Origin: Anaerobacillus sp. CMMVII
GTDB taxonomy: Bacteria > Bacillota > Bacilli > Bacillales > Anaerobacillaceae
Direction: 5' to 3'
DNA length: 64,000 nucleotides
Assembly: GCF_025377685.1 (NCBI RefSeq)
Contig: NZ_JACEHK010000002.1
Coordinates: 1-64,000 of the forward strand
In this document: positions 45,648 through 54,039 of the stretch, piece after piece
Layout: every line of letters begins with the position of its first letter
Position numbering within the stretch: position 1 is the stretch's first letter
Notes under the pieces: generated by a model
What the model was told of the DNA's origin: nothing
Seen by the model: only the letters and a program-made list of their open reading frames with translations
The model's database searches: none
Translations under genes and position numbers: made by a program

Positions 45648-47665
45648 AGGCTAAATTGACAATATTCTTTATTGGTACCTTATTACTATCATTGACCGTA
45701 GTATCTAGCTCACTAATGTATCGAAGTTATCATTATACAAATCAAGTCATGAATGATCGTATTGATGAGAACTACTTAGTATTTGATACTATTATGAAAC
45801 AAGAAAATTTAAGATTATCGGCTCTAGTTGAGACAATTGCTGTTTCAAATTTTTTTCAAGAGAGCCTTTCTGGAGATAGAGTCGAAGGCATAAAAGAACT
45901 AATCAAAGACCAATCCTATCAATATCACTTGAATTTTGCTACAAATTTTAAAACTAATATTTTTGCTATATATTCTCCAGATATGAGCTCAGTTTTCTAT
46001 ATTAATAATAATAATCGTGACCTGAGTCAAGATCCATTTTTACAAAAAGCTCTAGAAACAAGGAAGAGACTAGAACAACAATCTGTAAACCAACATGGTA
46101 TGGAATTAAGATCAGTTGGGCCAATTTATAACGCAAATAAGGAATTGGTTGGATTTGTCGAAATAGCAAAATACTTTGATAATGCGTATTTCGATCAGCT
46201 AGTTCATGCTACCGGAACTGAGGTAACTATTTTTAATGGGACTGAAAGTGTCGTATCTACGATCTTTGACTTAGATGAAGATATTCCAAACACCCCTGAG
46301 AGTAGACTTATCGGACTCGAGTTAGAAGATAAAGAATTGCTAGAGCCGATATTAATGGAAGGTGACTATATCGTTAGGGAAGAAACACTGAAAAATGGAA
46401 GAGTCATTAAAGGTGGCTATTATCCGATCCAGTTGACAAATGGTGATCTTGCTGGTGTATTATTTGTAGGTTTTCCAATCGATAAATTTAAACAACAACA
46501 AATAGAAGATATGGTTGTTACTTCAATTATTTTCTTAGTATTACTTGTTTTAGTAGGAACGATTACATTAATTTATCTACATATCAATTTAAATCCTATC
46601 AAGAAGTTATCCTCAACAGTCACTGAATTCGCTGAGTATGATTATCGATCGTTAATCGAACAAAAGTTTTTAAAGAAAAACAACGAAATAGGTGATATAT
46701 CAAGAAGTTTATCAGTTATGCGTGAGAATACGAAGAGTTTAATCGAGGTTATACAAAGCTCATCATCGAAATTGAACAATTCAGCTGACGAAGGATTATC
46801 TTTGGCTGAGAGTAGTTTATGTGCAATCGAAGAAATTACGGTTTTGGTGGATGAAATTAATAAAAGTGTAGAGTTAGAGCATATTAATTTACAGGAAAGT
46901 TCAACCGCATTGGATAGTGTTGCAGTCGCAGTGAGTGGAATTGTTAATACTTTATCTGTTTTTGCAGAAGAAATTCAAAAGGTAAATGAACAGACAAATT
47001 CAGGTACGCAATTAATAAATAGTAGTGTAGAGAAGTTTGATGAGATTTCAAAAAATTCAGCCCAAATAAAAGTAGATGTTTCCGAATTAGTGTCTTCGCT
47101 AAAAGACATTAGCTCATTTGTGACAATCATTAAGAATTTAGCCGAACAAACAAACTTACTATCTCTAAATGCTAGTATAGAAGCTGCCCGTGCAGGAGCA
47201 AACGGCAGAGGGTTTGCTGTAGTAGCTCAAGAAATAAGAGCACTTGCAGCACAAAGTGCAAAAGCGTCTGAGGATATCAATACAATTGTTGCAGCGATAA
47301 GTGAAAGTTCAAAACGATCAGTCGATTCGCTTAACAAAAATGAATGTGGAATTACTGAAGGAGTAAATGTAATCTCAAAGATTGTATCTTCATTTGAAAC
47401 AATCGACTATTCGGTGAAAGAATTAACGGGTCAAGCTGATATCCTTTCTGCTACATCAGAAGAGATTTCTGCCACAATTGAAGAAGTGTATTCTTCTGTC
47501 GTAGATATTGAAAATCTCTCACAAAAAAATAGGGATGCAGTGGCTTCCATTGCGACCAATTTAAATTTACAAAAGAAAAGTACAGAAGAGTTAGTGGTGT
47601 CTTCGAGCGGACTAACTAGGTTGGCGGATAGTCTTTCAGAAAAAATAGATTCGTTCAAATTGTAA
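45629..47665 (+). CDS. Methyl-accepting chemotaxis protein
   Basis: Transmembrane chemoreceptor of 678 residues. N-terminal helix, extracellular sensor of about 260 residues with Cache-type features (LRSVGPIYNANKELVGFVEIAKYF, core VGPIYNANKELVGFVE), a second helix near residue 300 (SIIFLVLLVLVGTITLIYL), HAMP, and the signalling domain with the highly conserved tip AEQTNLLSLNASIEAARAGANGRGFAVVAQEIR (residues about 505-537; core NASIEAARAGANGRGF). ATG 45629 follows TTGGAGGT. Operators of regulator 2 suggest it guides cells toward the same sugar that the downstream genes use. Confidence 0.95.
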   Translation: MFKSSLKAKLTIFFIGTLLLSLTVVSSSLMYRSYHYTNQVMNDRIDENYLVFDTIMKQENLRLSALVETIAVSNFFQESLSGDRVEGIKELIKDQSYQYHLNFATNFKTNIFAIYSPDMSSVFYINNNNRDLSQDPFLQKALETRKRLEQQSVNQHGMELRSVGPIYNANKELVGFVEIAKYFDNAYFDQLVHATGTEVTIFNGTESVVSTIFDLDEDIPNTPESRLIGLELEDKELLEPILMEGDYIVREETLKNGRVIKGGYYPIQLTNGDLAGVLFVGFPIDKFKQQQIEDMVVTSIIFLVLLVLVGTITLIYLHINLNPIKKLSSTVTEFAEYDYRSLIEQKFLKKNNEIGDISRSLSVMRENTKSLIEVIQSSSSKLNNSADEGLSLAESSLCAIEEITVLVDEINKSVELEHINLQESSTALDSVAVAVSGIVNTLSVFAEEIQKVNEQTNSGTQLINSSVEKFDEISKNSAQIKVDVSELVSSLKDISSFVTIIKNLAEQTNLLSLNASIEAARAGANGRGFAVVAQEIRALAAQSAKASEDINTIVAAISESSKRSVDSLNKNECGITEGVNVISKIVSSFETIDYSVKELTGQADILSATSEEISATIEEVYSSVVDIENLSQKNRDAVASIATNLNLQKKSTEELVVSSSGLTRLADSLSEKIDSFKL

Positions 47666-47822
47666 GGCTGTTTTCGAACACCAGTTGGTTCTTAATTGAC
47701 AATATTCTGCTTTCTAATCTTTTGAAATGAAAGAAAAATGCTTCTCTGGCCTTACTGTAAATAACAAACTATAATCTTTGAATAGCCTTAAAAACGACAC
47801 AATTTTCTTTTTTGAGAAGGCT

Positions 47823-47870
47823 TGACTTTTTAACTAAATGGTTATATTATTAGTTCGAAAGCGCTTTCGG
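47823..47870 (+). promoter_or_regulatory. Promoter and operator of LacI regulator 2
   Basis: TTGACT (47823-47828), TATATT (47844-47849), and the perfect palindrome CGAAAGCGCTTTCG (47857-47870) at the start site. Fits autorepression. Confidence 0.8.
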
Positions 47871-47888
47871 ATATTGGAGGAATGACTA

Positions 47889-48896
47889 GTGCCTACAATT
47901 TATGACATTGCAAAAAAAACTGGATATTCCATAACAACAGTATCTAGAGCACTAAATGATTATCCTGATGTAAGTGCAAAGACCAAAAAGATTATTTTAG
48001 ATGCGGTAAAAGAAATTGGATATTACCCAAACTCTATTGCTCGTTCTTTAACAACAAAGAAATCGTGGACATTAGGAGTAATCTTTATTGAAGACTTAGG
48101 TGTCGGTATTAAGCATCCATTTTTTAGTGCGGTTATTCAGAGTTTTAAACAAAGAGTTGAAAGTTCTGGTTACGATATTATTTTCCTAAGCCAAAATATT
48201 GGTACAGAAAAAAAGAGCTACTTAGATCACGCACTACATCGTGGTGTTGATGGGATCATTGTCGTTAGTTCAAACTATGATAACCCAGAAGTTCAACATT
48301 TAATGGACTCTGAAGTACCGAGTGTTGTTATTGACTTGCATAGTAATAAGTCAAGTGTTGTTTACAGTGATAGTTTTTCAGGCAGTGAGATGGCTGTCAG
48401 CCATTTATATGCTCTTGGCCATCGCAAGATCGCCCATATTAGCGGTCACCAAAGAACATTTGCAGGAATTGAAAGATTAAGAGGCTTTAAAAAGGCAGTA
48501 GAAACGCTTAATTTAGATATTCCGGATTCATACATTGTTGAGGGTGGTTTCTTCTCTTATGAAGATGGATACCTTGGAATGAAAAAATTACTTGATTTAA
48601 AAGAACGTCCAACGGCAGTATATGCAGCTGGTGATATGATGGCGATTGGTGCAATAAGCGCAATAAATGAAAGTGGACTAAATGTACCAGCGGATATCTC
48701 AGTCATAGGTTTTGATGATATCGAGATAGCGAAGTATACCACTCCAAAATTAACAACAGTGAGGCAGGACACCGATTTAATAGGTGAAAATGCCGCAAAA
48801 GTCTTGTTAAATCAAATTAACGACAATAGTAAAGTGTTTTCGGCTGTGACTATACCTGTTCAATTAGTTACAAGAGAATCAACTAGAGAGCTTTAA
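47889..48896 (+). CDS. LacI-family regulator 2
   Basis: Repressor of 335 residues starting with GTG behind TTGGAGGAA. Helix-turn-helix MPTIYDIAKKTGYSITTVSRA, hinge YPNSIARSLTTKK, and a sugar-binding domain with VYAAGDMMAIGAISAINESG (core AAGDMMAIGA) and VIGFDDI. It differs from regulator 1 at helix residues that touch DNA (GYSI in place of GVSV), in line with its different operators (GCGC centre in place of ACGT). Its sites occur at the chemoreceptor, its own promoter, three times before the next ABC operon, and before the GH16 gene. Confidence 0.95.
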   Translation: MPTIYDIAKKTGYSITTVSRALNDYPDVSAKTKKIILDAVKEIGYYPNSIARSLTTKKSWTLGVIFIEDLGVGIKHPFFSAVIQSFKQRVESSGYDIIFLSQNIGTEKKSYLDHALHRGVDGIIVVSSNYDNPEVQHLMDSEVPSVVIDLHSNKSSVVYSDSFSGSEMAVSHLYALGHRKIAHISGHQRTFAGIERLRGFKKAVETLNLDIPDSYIVEGGFFSYEDGYLGMKKLLDLKERPTAVYAAGDMMAIGAISAINESGLNVPADISVIGFDDIEIAKYTTPKLTTVRQDTDLIGENAAKVLLNQINDNSKVFSAVTIPVQLVTRESTREL

Positions 48897-48934
48897 CCGG
48901 ATAGAGGACTACATCAAAGTAGTTCCTGTCTATC

Positions 48935-49110
48935 CCGAAAGCGCTTTGGATATAGAAGTGCATTCACAAGAGTTTTTGGAACAATGGTAGAGAAACTATG
49001 TTTTTTTACTAAACCGAAAGCGCTTTGGATAATGATGTTGTATTCACAAGAGTTTTTGGCTGAGTTGTAAAAGATTGTTTTGTTTTTACTACTTTCCGAA
49101 AGCGCTTTGG
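48935..49110 (+). repeat. Tandem repeat carrying three operators
   Basis: CCGAAAGCGCTTTGG occurs at 48935, 49014 and 49096. The 79- and 82-bp intervals are themselves similar: each has ATTCACAAGAGTTTTTGG about 25-35 bases in and a T-rich end. This is a duplicated regulatory unit before the second sugar ABC operon. Confidence 0.85.
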
Positions 49111-49187
49111 ATAATAAATGGTTTCCTATTAACGGATAAATAGTGAATGGAAACTAAAACTAAAAAAAACGAAATGGGGGAAAGAAA

Positions 49188-50520
49188 ATGAAGAAATTGT
49201 TTTTGTTTTTGCTAGTATCTGTATTAAGTTTTGGTCTTATCGCATGTAATAGTTCAGATTCGAATGGTGATGCGAAAAAATCAGGTGGTAAAGAAAAGCT
49301 TACTGTTTGGTCGTTCACAGATGAACTTCAAGAACCAATTGATGTTTTCATGGAAAGACATGATGTTGAGATTGAGTTAACAATTATTCCAATTGCTGAC
49401 TATCCAACACGTTTAAGACCAGTTCTTGAAAGTGGTTCAGGTGCACCTGATATTTTTACTGGTGAATTAGCATTTATTAAAGATTGGGTTGAACAAGGAT
49501 ACTGGGAAAACCTTTCTCAAGCACCTTATAATGTTGAAGAATTAAAAGGTGACTTTGTTGATTACGTTTTCGATTTAGGTCGTGGTTCTGACGGCAACAT
49601 TAAAGCGTTATCATGGCAAACAACACCAGGTGGTATTTTCTATAGAAGAAGTATCGCTAAAGAAGTTTTAGGTACAGACGATCCTCAAGTAATTGGTGAG
49701 AAGTTCAGTACAATGGACGGACTTTTAAAGTAGGGGAAGAATTAAAAGCTAAGGGATACCGTTTATTCCCTGATGAAGGTGCTGTTCGTTGGTTTGCCCA
49801 AGGGAATGATCCTCAAGCATGGGTAAATGCAAATGACGAACTAGTAATGACAGAAGGTCGTTTAAATCATTTTGATTATGCAAAGGAATTACGTGAAAAA
49901 GATTTAACAGCGTTTGCACCAGAATGGTCTCCAGCATGGTTTGCTGCAATGGATGGCCCAATCAACTATAATGCAGGTTGGGATGCTGTAGAAGAAAACT
50001 CTTCAAATGAAGTAGAAGTATTTGCTTATGCTTTACCAACTTGGGGCCTTCATAGTGTTCTTAAGACGAATACTGAAGAATCTGTTGGTGATTGGGCTGT
50101 TACAAATGGACCAAACCCTTACTTCTGGGGTGGAACTTGGTTAGGAATTTATAGTGGTTCGAAAAATAAAGATCTAGCTTGGGAATTTGTGAAAATGATG
50201 ACACATGATGAAGAGTTTTTAACAAACTGGGCTAAGAAAGCGGAGATGTACTTTCGTATCTTCCTGTAACAGAAAAGATTAAAGGTGACTTTAGTGAGCC
50301 GTTCTTAGCTGGACAAAATAACTACACATACTTCTTAGATCAAGCTGAAAGTATTAACCCTGGTCTTGTTACAAGATACGACCAACAAATTGATACTTTA
50401 TTCGGAAATATGGTTTCAGAGTATGTAGAAGGTGTAAAAACAAAAGAGGAAGCAATTCAAGAATTTTATAACTTAGTAAGAAACGCTTACCCACAAATTA
50501 AAACACCAGATCAACAATAA
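49188..50520 (+). CDS. Sugar ABC substrate-binding lipoprotein 2 (two frameshifts)
   Basis: Family 1 solute-binding lipoprotein of about 444 residues. Lipobox LIAC (FGLIACNSSDS), ESGSGAPDIFTGELAFI, and a C-terminal half with NPYFWGGTWLGIYSGS. The frame is lost at about 49728-49731 (STMDGLLK stops; KVGEELKAKGYRLF continues in another frame) and again near 50243-50246, where VLSYLPVTEKIKGDF continues to the stop at 50520. Each break is one missing base (A run; GG). No residues seem lost. It starts at ATG behind GGGGGAAAG downstream of three operators. Confidence 0.88.
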
Positions 50521-50528
50521 TAATAATG

Positions 50529-50563
50529 AAAGGGGATAGCAGCTTGTTACTATCCCCTTTTAT
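50529..50563 (+). terminator. Attenuating terminator after binding-protein gene 2
   Basis: 11-bp stem AAAGGGGATAG / CTATCCCCTTT with a 10-base loop, then TTATAT. Read-through would express the permeases at a lower level. Confidence 0.8.
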
Positions 50564-50760
50564 ATAAAGGCTCTTTTCGTAAACATTGTCGCTTTGGGTA
50601 TTAATTCAATAAGAACACTCGATATTTCTACGCTTACAAACTTCAAATATTAGAAAAATTGCCCTGAGAGCTTGGTATATCTTGTCAATACAAGCTATTT
50701 TTTAAGCAACAATCTTTAAGAAAACAGTCTATATAAGATCGGAGAAGGAAGGCGCTTATC
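50564..50760 (+). other. Gap with solo ISL3-like MITE end
   Basis: No gene. GGCTCTTTTCGTAAACATTG at 50569 matches the ends of the MITEs at 22671 and 62475, but no second end with target duplication was found, so it is a fragment. The permease ribosome site follows. Confidence 0.5.
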
Positions 50761-51645
50761 ATGAAAAATAAAAACTATTATGGATATCTGTTTATTTTAC
50801 CTTTCTTTATCGTCTTTGCTACGTTTAGCATATATCCTATTTTATTAACTTTCTATTATAGTTTTACGAATTATTCAGGCATGGGTACACCGGAATTTAT
50901 TGGTTTAGCCAACTACAAAAGATTAATCACAGATACGTATTTCCTTCAAGCGTTTATTAACACTTGGTATATCTGGGGGATTAACTTTATCTTTCAAATA
51001 GGAATTGCTCTTGGATTAGCTGTACTATTTTCAGATATTCGTTTAAAAATGAAAGGTTTAGGATTTTTTAGAGCGATGTTCTATTTACCAAATTTAATCA
51101 CAATTGCCTCTGTGGCTTTATTGTTCGGAATATTGTTAGGATGGCACCATGGTACGCTAAATCATCTATTATTAGACCTTGGAATAATTTCTAAACCTAT
51201 TAACTGGTTGAATAGTCCTACCACAGCACGCTGGTCAGTCGCTTTAATTGGTGCTTGGATGTGGTTTGGTCATACGTTTATTGTCTTAATGGCAGGTATT
51301 TCAGGGATTTCCCATGATTATTATGAATCAGCACTTATTGATGGAGCTAATCGTTTTCAGACATTTATTAATATCACGTTACCATTACTAAAGCCGATAT
51401 TATTATATGTGTTAATTACATCTTTGATTGGTGGCTTGCAAATTTTTGACTTGCCGATGTTAATCACTAATGGCTTAGGTGCTCCACAAGGATCATTAAA
51501 CACAATGGTATTATACTTGTACAATCAAGCATTTCGTTTTAACAATTACGGTTATGCAGCAGCGGTGGCATATGGATTGTTTATTATCACCGTAATATTC
51601 TCATTTATTACTTTTAAAGCAATGTATCGCAAAAGTGTGAACTAG
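50761..51645 (+). CDS. Sugar ABC permease 2, MalF type
   Basis: Permease of 294 residues with six membrane segments and the contact loop YESALIDGANRFQTFINITLPL (core ALIDGANRFQTF). It starts at ATG behind GGAGAAGGAAGG. Partner of the next gene and of binding protein 2. No ATPase gene is linked. Confidence 0.94.
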   Translation: MKNKNYYGYLFILPFFIVFATFSIYPILLTFYYSFTNYSGMGTPEFIGLANYKRLITDTYFLQAFINTWYIWGINFIFQIGIALGLAVLFSDIRLKMKGLGFFRAMFYLPNLITIASVALLFGILLGWHHGTLNHLLLDLGIISKPINWLNSPTTARWSVALIGAWMWFGHTFIVLMAGISGISHDYYESALIDGANRFQTFINITLPLLKPILLYVLITSLIGGLQIFDLPMLITNGLGAPQGSLNTMVLYLYNQAFRFNNYGYAAAVAYGLFIITVIFSFITFKAMYRKSVN

Positions 51646-51657
51646 GGGTGAACAACA

Positions 51658-52488
51658 GTGAGTAAAAGAGGTATCGCAAAAGGTATATTTTATGCCCTAT
51701 TAATAATGCTTTTAATTATTAGCTTCATACCGTTTTATATGATGATCATTAATGCTACGCGTTCTACAGCGGATATTTTACGACATGGTTTTACGTTATT
51801 GCCTGGCAGTTCGTTACTTGACAATTATAACGTGTTATTAAGTTATATGGATGTTTGGAAGGGTTTTAGAAACAGTTTATTTATCGCTGTAAGTGTTACA
51901 GTCTTAAGCTCATATTTTTCTGCATTAACAGCATATGGCTTTGCAGTATATAAGTTTAAGGGGAGTAGTATCTTATTTGTTACGGTGTTGGTACTAATGA
52001 TGGTACCAGGTCAATTAGGCTTAATCGGGTTTTATGATTTAGCGAAAACATTAGGCATTCTTGACAGTTATATTCCATTAATTATTCCTTCAATTGCAGC
52101 TCCGTTTACAGTGTTCTTTTTGAGGCAGTTTATTGTTTCGACTTTGCATCCATCGTTATTAGAAGCAGCACGAATTGATGGAGCAGGTGAATTAAGGATA
52201 TTCCATCAAATTGGTTTTCCAATTATGATGCCGGCAATTGCAACAATGGGGATTTTTACATTCATTGGCTCATGGAACAATTACATTCTCCCGCTTGTTG
52301 TACTTTTTACTCCGAGCAAATATACATTACCAGTTATGATGGGGGCTTTAAGAGGTTCGCAAGTAGAGTCAAATATCGGGGCAATGTATTTGGGAATTGC
52401 CATTTCAGTAGTACCGATCATGATTATGTTCTTATTCTTATCTAAATACATTATCAGCAGTATCTCAGCAGGATCAGTGAAGGAATAA
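51658..52488 (+). CDS. Sugar ABC permease 2, MalG type
   Basis: Permease of 276 residues with the contact loop LLEAARIDGAGELRIFHQIGFPI (core EAARIDGAGELRIF) and a final LPVMMGALRGSQ region typical of MalG-type proteins from beta-glucoside operons. It starts with GTG behind GGGGTGA, 12 bases after its partner, and precedes the beta-glucosidase gene by 25 bases. Confidence 0.94.
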   Translation: MSKRGIAKGIFYALLIMLLIISFIPFYMMIINATRSTADILRHGFTLLPGSSLLDNYNVLLSYMDVWKGFRNSLFIAVSVTVLSSYFSALTAYGFAVYKFKGSSILFVTVLVLMMVPGQLGLIGFYDLAKTLGILDSYIPLIIPSIAAPFTVFFLRQFIVSTLHPSLLEAARIDGAGELRIFHQIGFPIMMPAIATMGIFTFIGSWNNYILPLVVLFTPSKYTLPVMMGALRGSQVESNIGAMYLGIAISVVPIMIMFLFLSKYIISSISAGSVKE

Positions 52489-52513
52489 CAGAATTTTAGA
52501 AGAGGTGTCATAT

Positions 52514-53848
52514 ATGTCACAGTTTAAGAAAGAATTTATTTTTGGAACAGCAACGTCCTCCTATCAAATTGAAGGAGCCTACAATGAAGGTGGTCGCTCT
52601 CTATCTATATGGGATACATTTGCTAGAACTCCAGGGAAGGTTATCAATGGTGATACGGGGGATGTTGCTTGTGATCACTACCACCGTTATGAGGACGATG
52701 TTCAGCTTATTAAAGAGTTAGGTGTTGATTCTTACCGTCTTTCAATTGCATGGCCAAGAATTTTCCCACAAGAAGGTGTCTATAACGAAGAAGGAATGAA
52801 TTTTTATAAATCGTTAATTTCTGAGTTGTTGAAAGCCGGAATAAAGCCAATGGTAACTCTTTATCACTGGGATTTACCGATGTGGGCACATGAAAAAGGT
52901 GGCTGGGTGAGTAGAGACTCTGTTTCGTGGTTTCTTGAATTCGCTGAAAAATGCTTTGAGGAATTAGATAAGTATGTGTATTCTTGGATCACTCATAATG
53001 AGCCATGGTGTGCAAGTTTCTTAAGCTATATTCAAGGACACCATGCACCAGGTCATAAAAATATTGAAGAAGGATTGAAAGCAGCTCATCATATCCTTCT
53101 CTCTCATGGAAAAGCGGTGCAACTCTTAAAGGGGAAATTTAATTCTAAGACTCCGATTGGAATTACACTGAATTTATCTCCAACGTATCCTGCGAGTGGT
53201 TCATTTAATGATCAAGTAGCTAGTAATAACATTGATGGCTATACAAATCGTTGGTTTTTAGATCCTATCTTTAAGGGAAGTTATCCACTAGATATGGTGA
53301 ATCTTTTCTCGAAGTCAGTTCATGATTTTGGTTTTATTAAGACAGGTGATTTAGAAACAATCGCAGTTGAATGTGATTTCTTTGGTATTAACTACTACAA
53401 TCGCGCACTAGTGGAGTTTGACGGAACAAGTAATTTTCTCTTCACTTCTGCATATTCGGACTATCCTAAAACTGGAATGGGCTGGGATGTTTCACCAAAA
53501 GAGTTTAAAGAATTAATTCATCGTCTAAGACGAGAATATACAGATCTGCCAATCTATATCACTGAAAATGGAGCGGCATATGACGATGTTTTAGAAGCAG
53601 ATGGAAATGTCCGCGATAAAGAAAGAACCGACTATGTTGTAAAACATATTACTGCAGTTCGTGAGCTAGATGAAGAAGGCATGAATATGGCTGGTTATTT
53701 TCTTTGGTCGCTTTTTGATAATTTTGAGTGGGCCTTCGGATATGAAAAACGTTTTGGGATTTTTTATGTTGATTTCAAGACACAACAAAGATATTGGAAA
53801 GATAGTGCGAAACGTTATAAGGAAATTGTAAAGAATAGATCGATATAA
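52514..53848 (+). CDS. GH1 beta-glucosidase
   Basis: Cytoplasmic glycosidase of 444 residues, normal GH1 length. N-terminal FIFGTATSSYQIEGA, acid/base Glu in WITHNEPWC, nucleophile Glu in IYITENGAAY, and aglycone loop SLFDNFEWAFGYEKRFG. The absence of a phosphate-binding motif typical of 6-phospho enzymes, together with the ABC rather than PTS import, favours unphosphorylated beta-glucosides. ATG 52514 is preferred over GTG 52505, which lies in the ribosome site AGAGGTG. Confidence 0.95.
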   Translation: MSQFKKEFIFGTATSSYQIEGAYNEGGRSLSIWDTFARTPGKVINGDTGDVACDHYHRYEDDVQLIKELGVDSYRLSIAWPRIFPQEGVYNEEGMNFYKSLISELLKAGIKPMVTLYHWDLPMWAHEKGGWVSRDSVSWFLEFAEKCFEELDKYVYSWITHNEPWCASFLSYIQGHHAPGHKNIEEGLKAAHHILLSHGKAVQLLKGKFNSKTPIGITLNLSPTYPASGSFNDQVASNNIDGYTNRWFLDPIFKGSYPLDMVNLFSKSVHDFGFIKTGDLETIAVECDFFGINYYNRALVEFDGTSNFLFTSAYSDYPKTGMGWDVSPKEFKELIHRLRREYTDLPIYITENGAAYDDVLEADGNVRDKERTDYVVKHITAVRELDEEGMNMAGYFLWSLFDNFEWAFGYEKRFGIFYVDFKTQQRYWKDSAKRYKEIVKNRSI

Positions 53849-53925
53849 TTTTAAGAGAGCCCAATAACAGGATAGCGAAGATGAATTTGTTGAAGTTGAG
53901 GTTGAAAGACGTTCAATTGCAACAT

Positions 53926-54020
53926 TTATCATTTAATCGAGCTTTACCAATCTAAACGTCGTAGTTTCGAATGGTTTTTACGCAACTACACTTTGAACTT
54001 AGTAGCGAAAATAATGAATG
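53926..54020 (-). repeat. Palindromic interspersed repeat, copy C
   Basis: Reverse-oriented, partly eroded relative of the copy at 18368: TCGAATGGTTTTTACGCAAC, TTGAACTTAGTAGCGAAAAT, AATGAAT. It lies between the GH1 and GH94-clan genes. Confidence 0.75.
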
Positions 54021-54039
54021 ACCGTTTTGGGGGAATGAC

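Noticed and set aside
47666-47700. Third MITE end (GGCTGTTTTCG) after the chemoreceptor gene
   Set aside because: The similarity is limited to about ten bases, with no partner end or target duplication.
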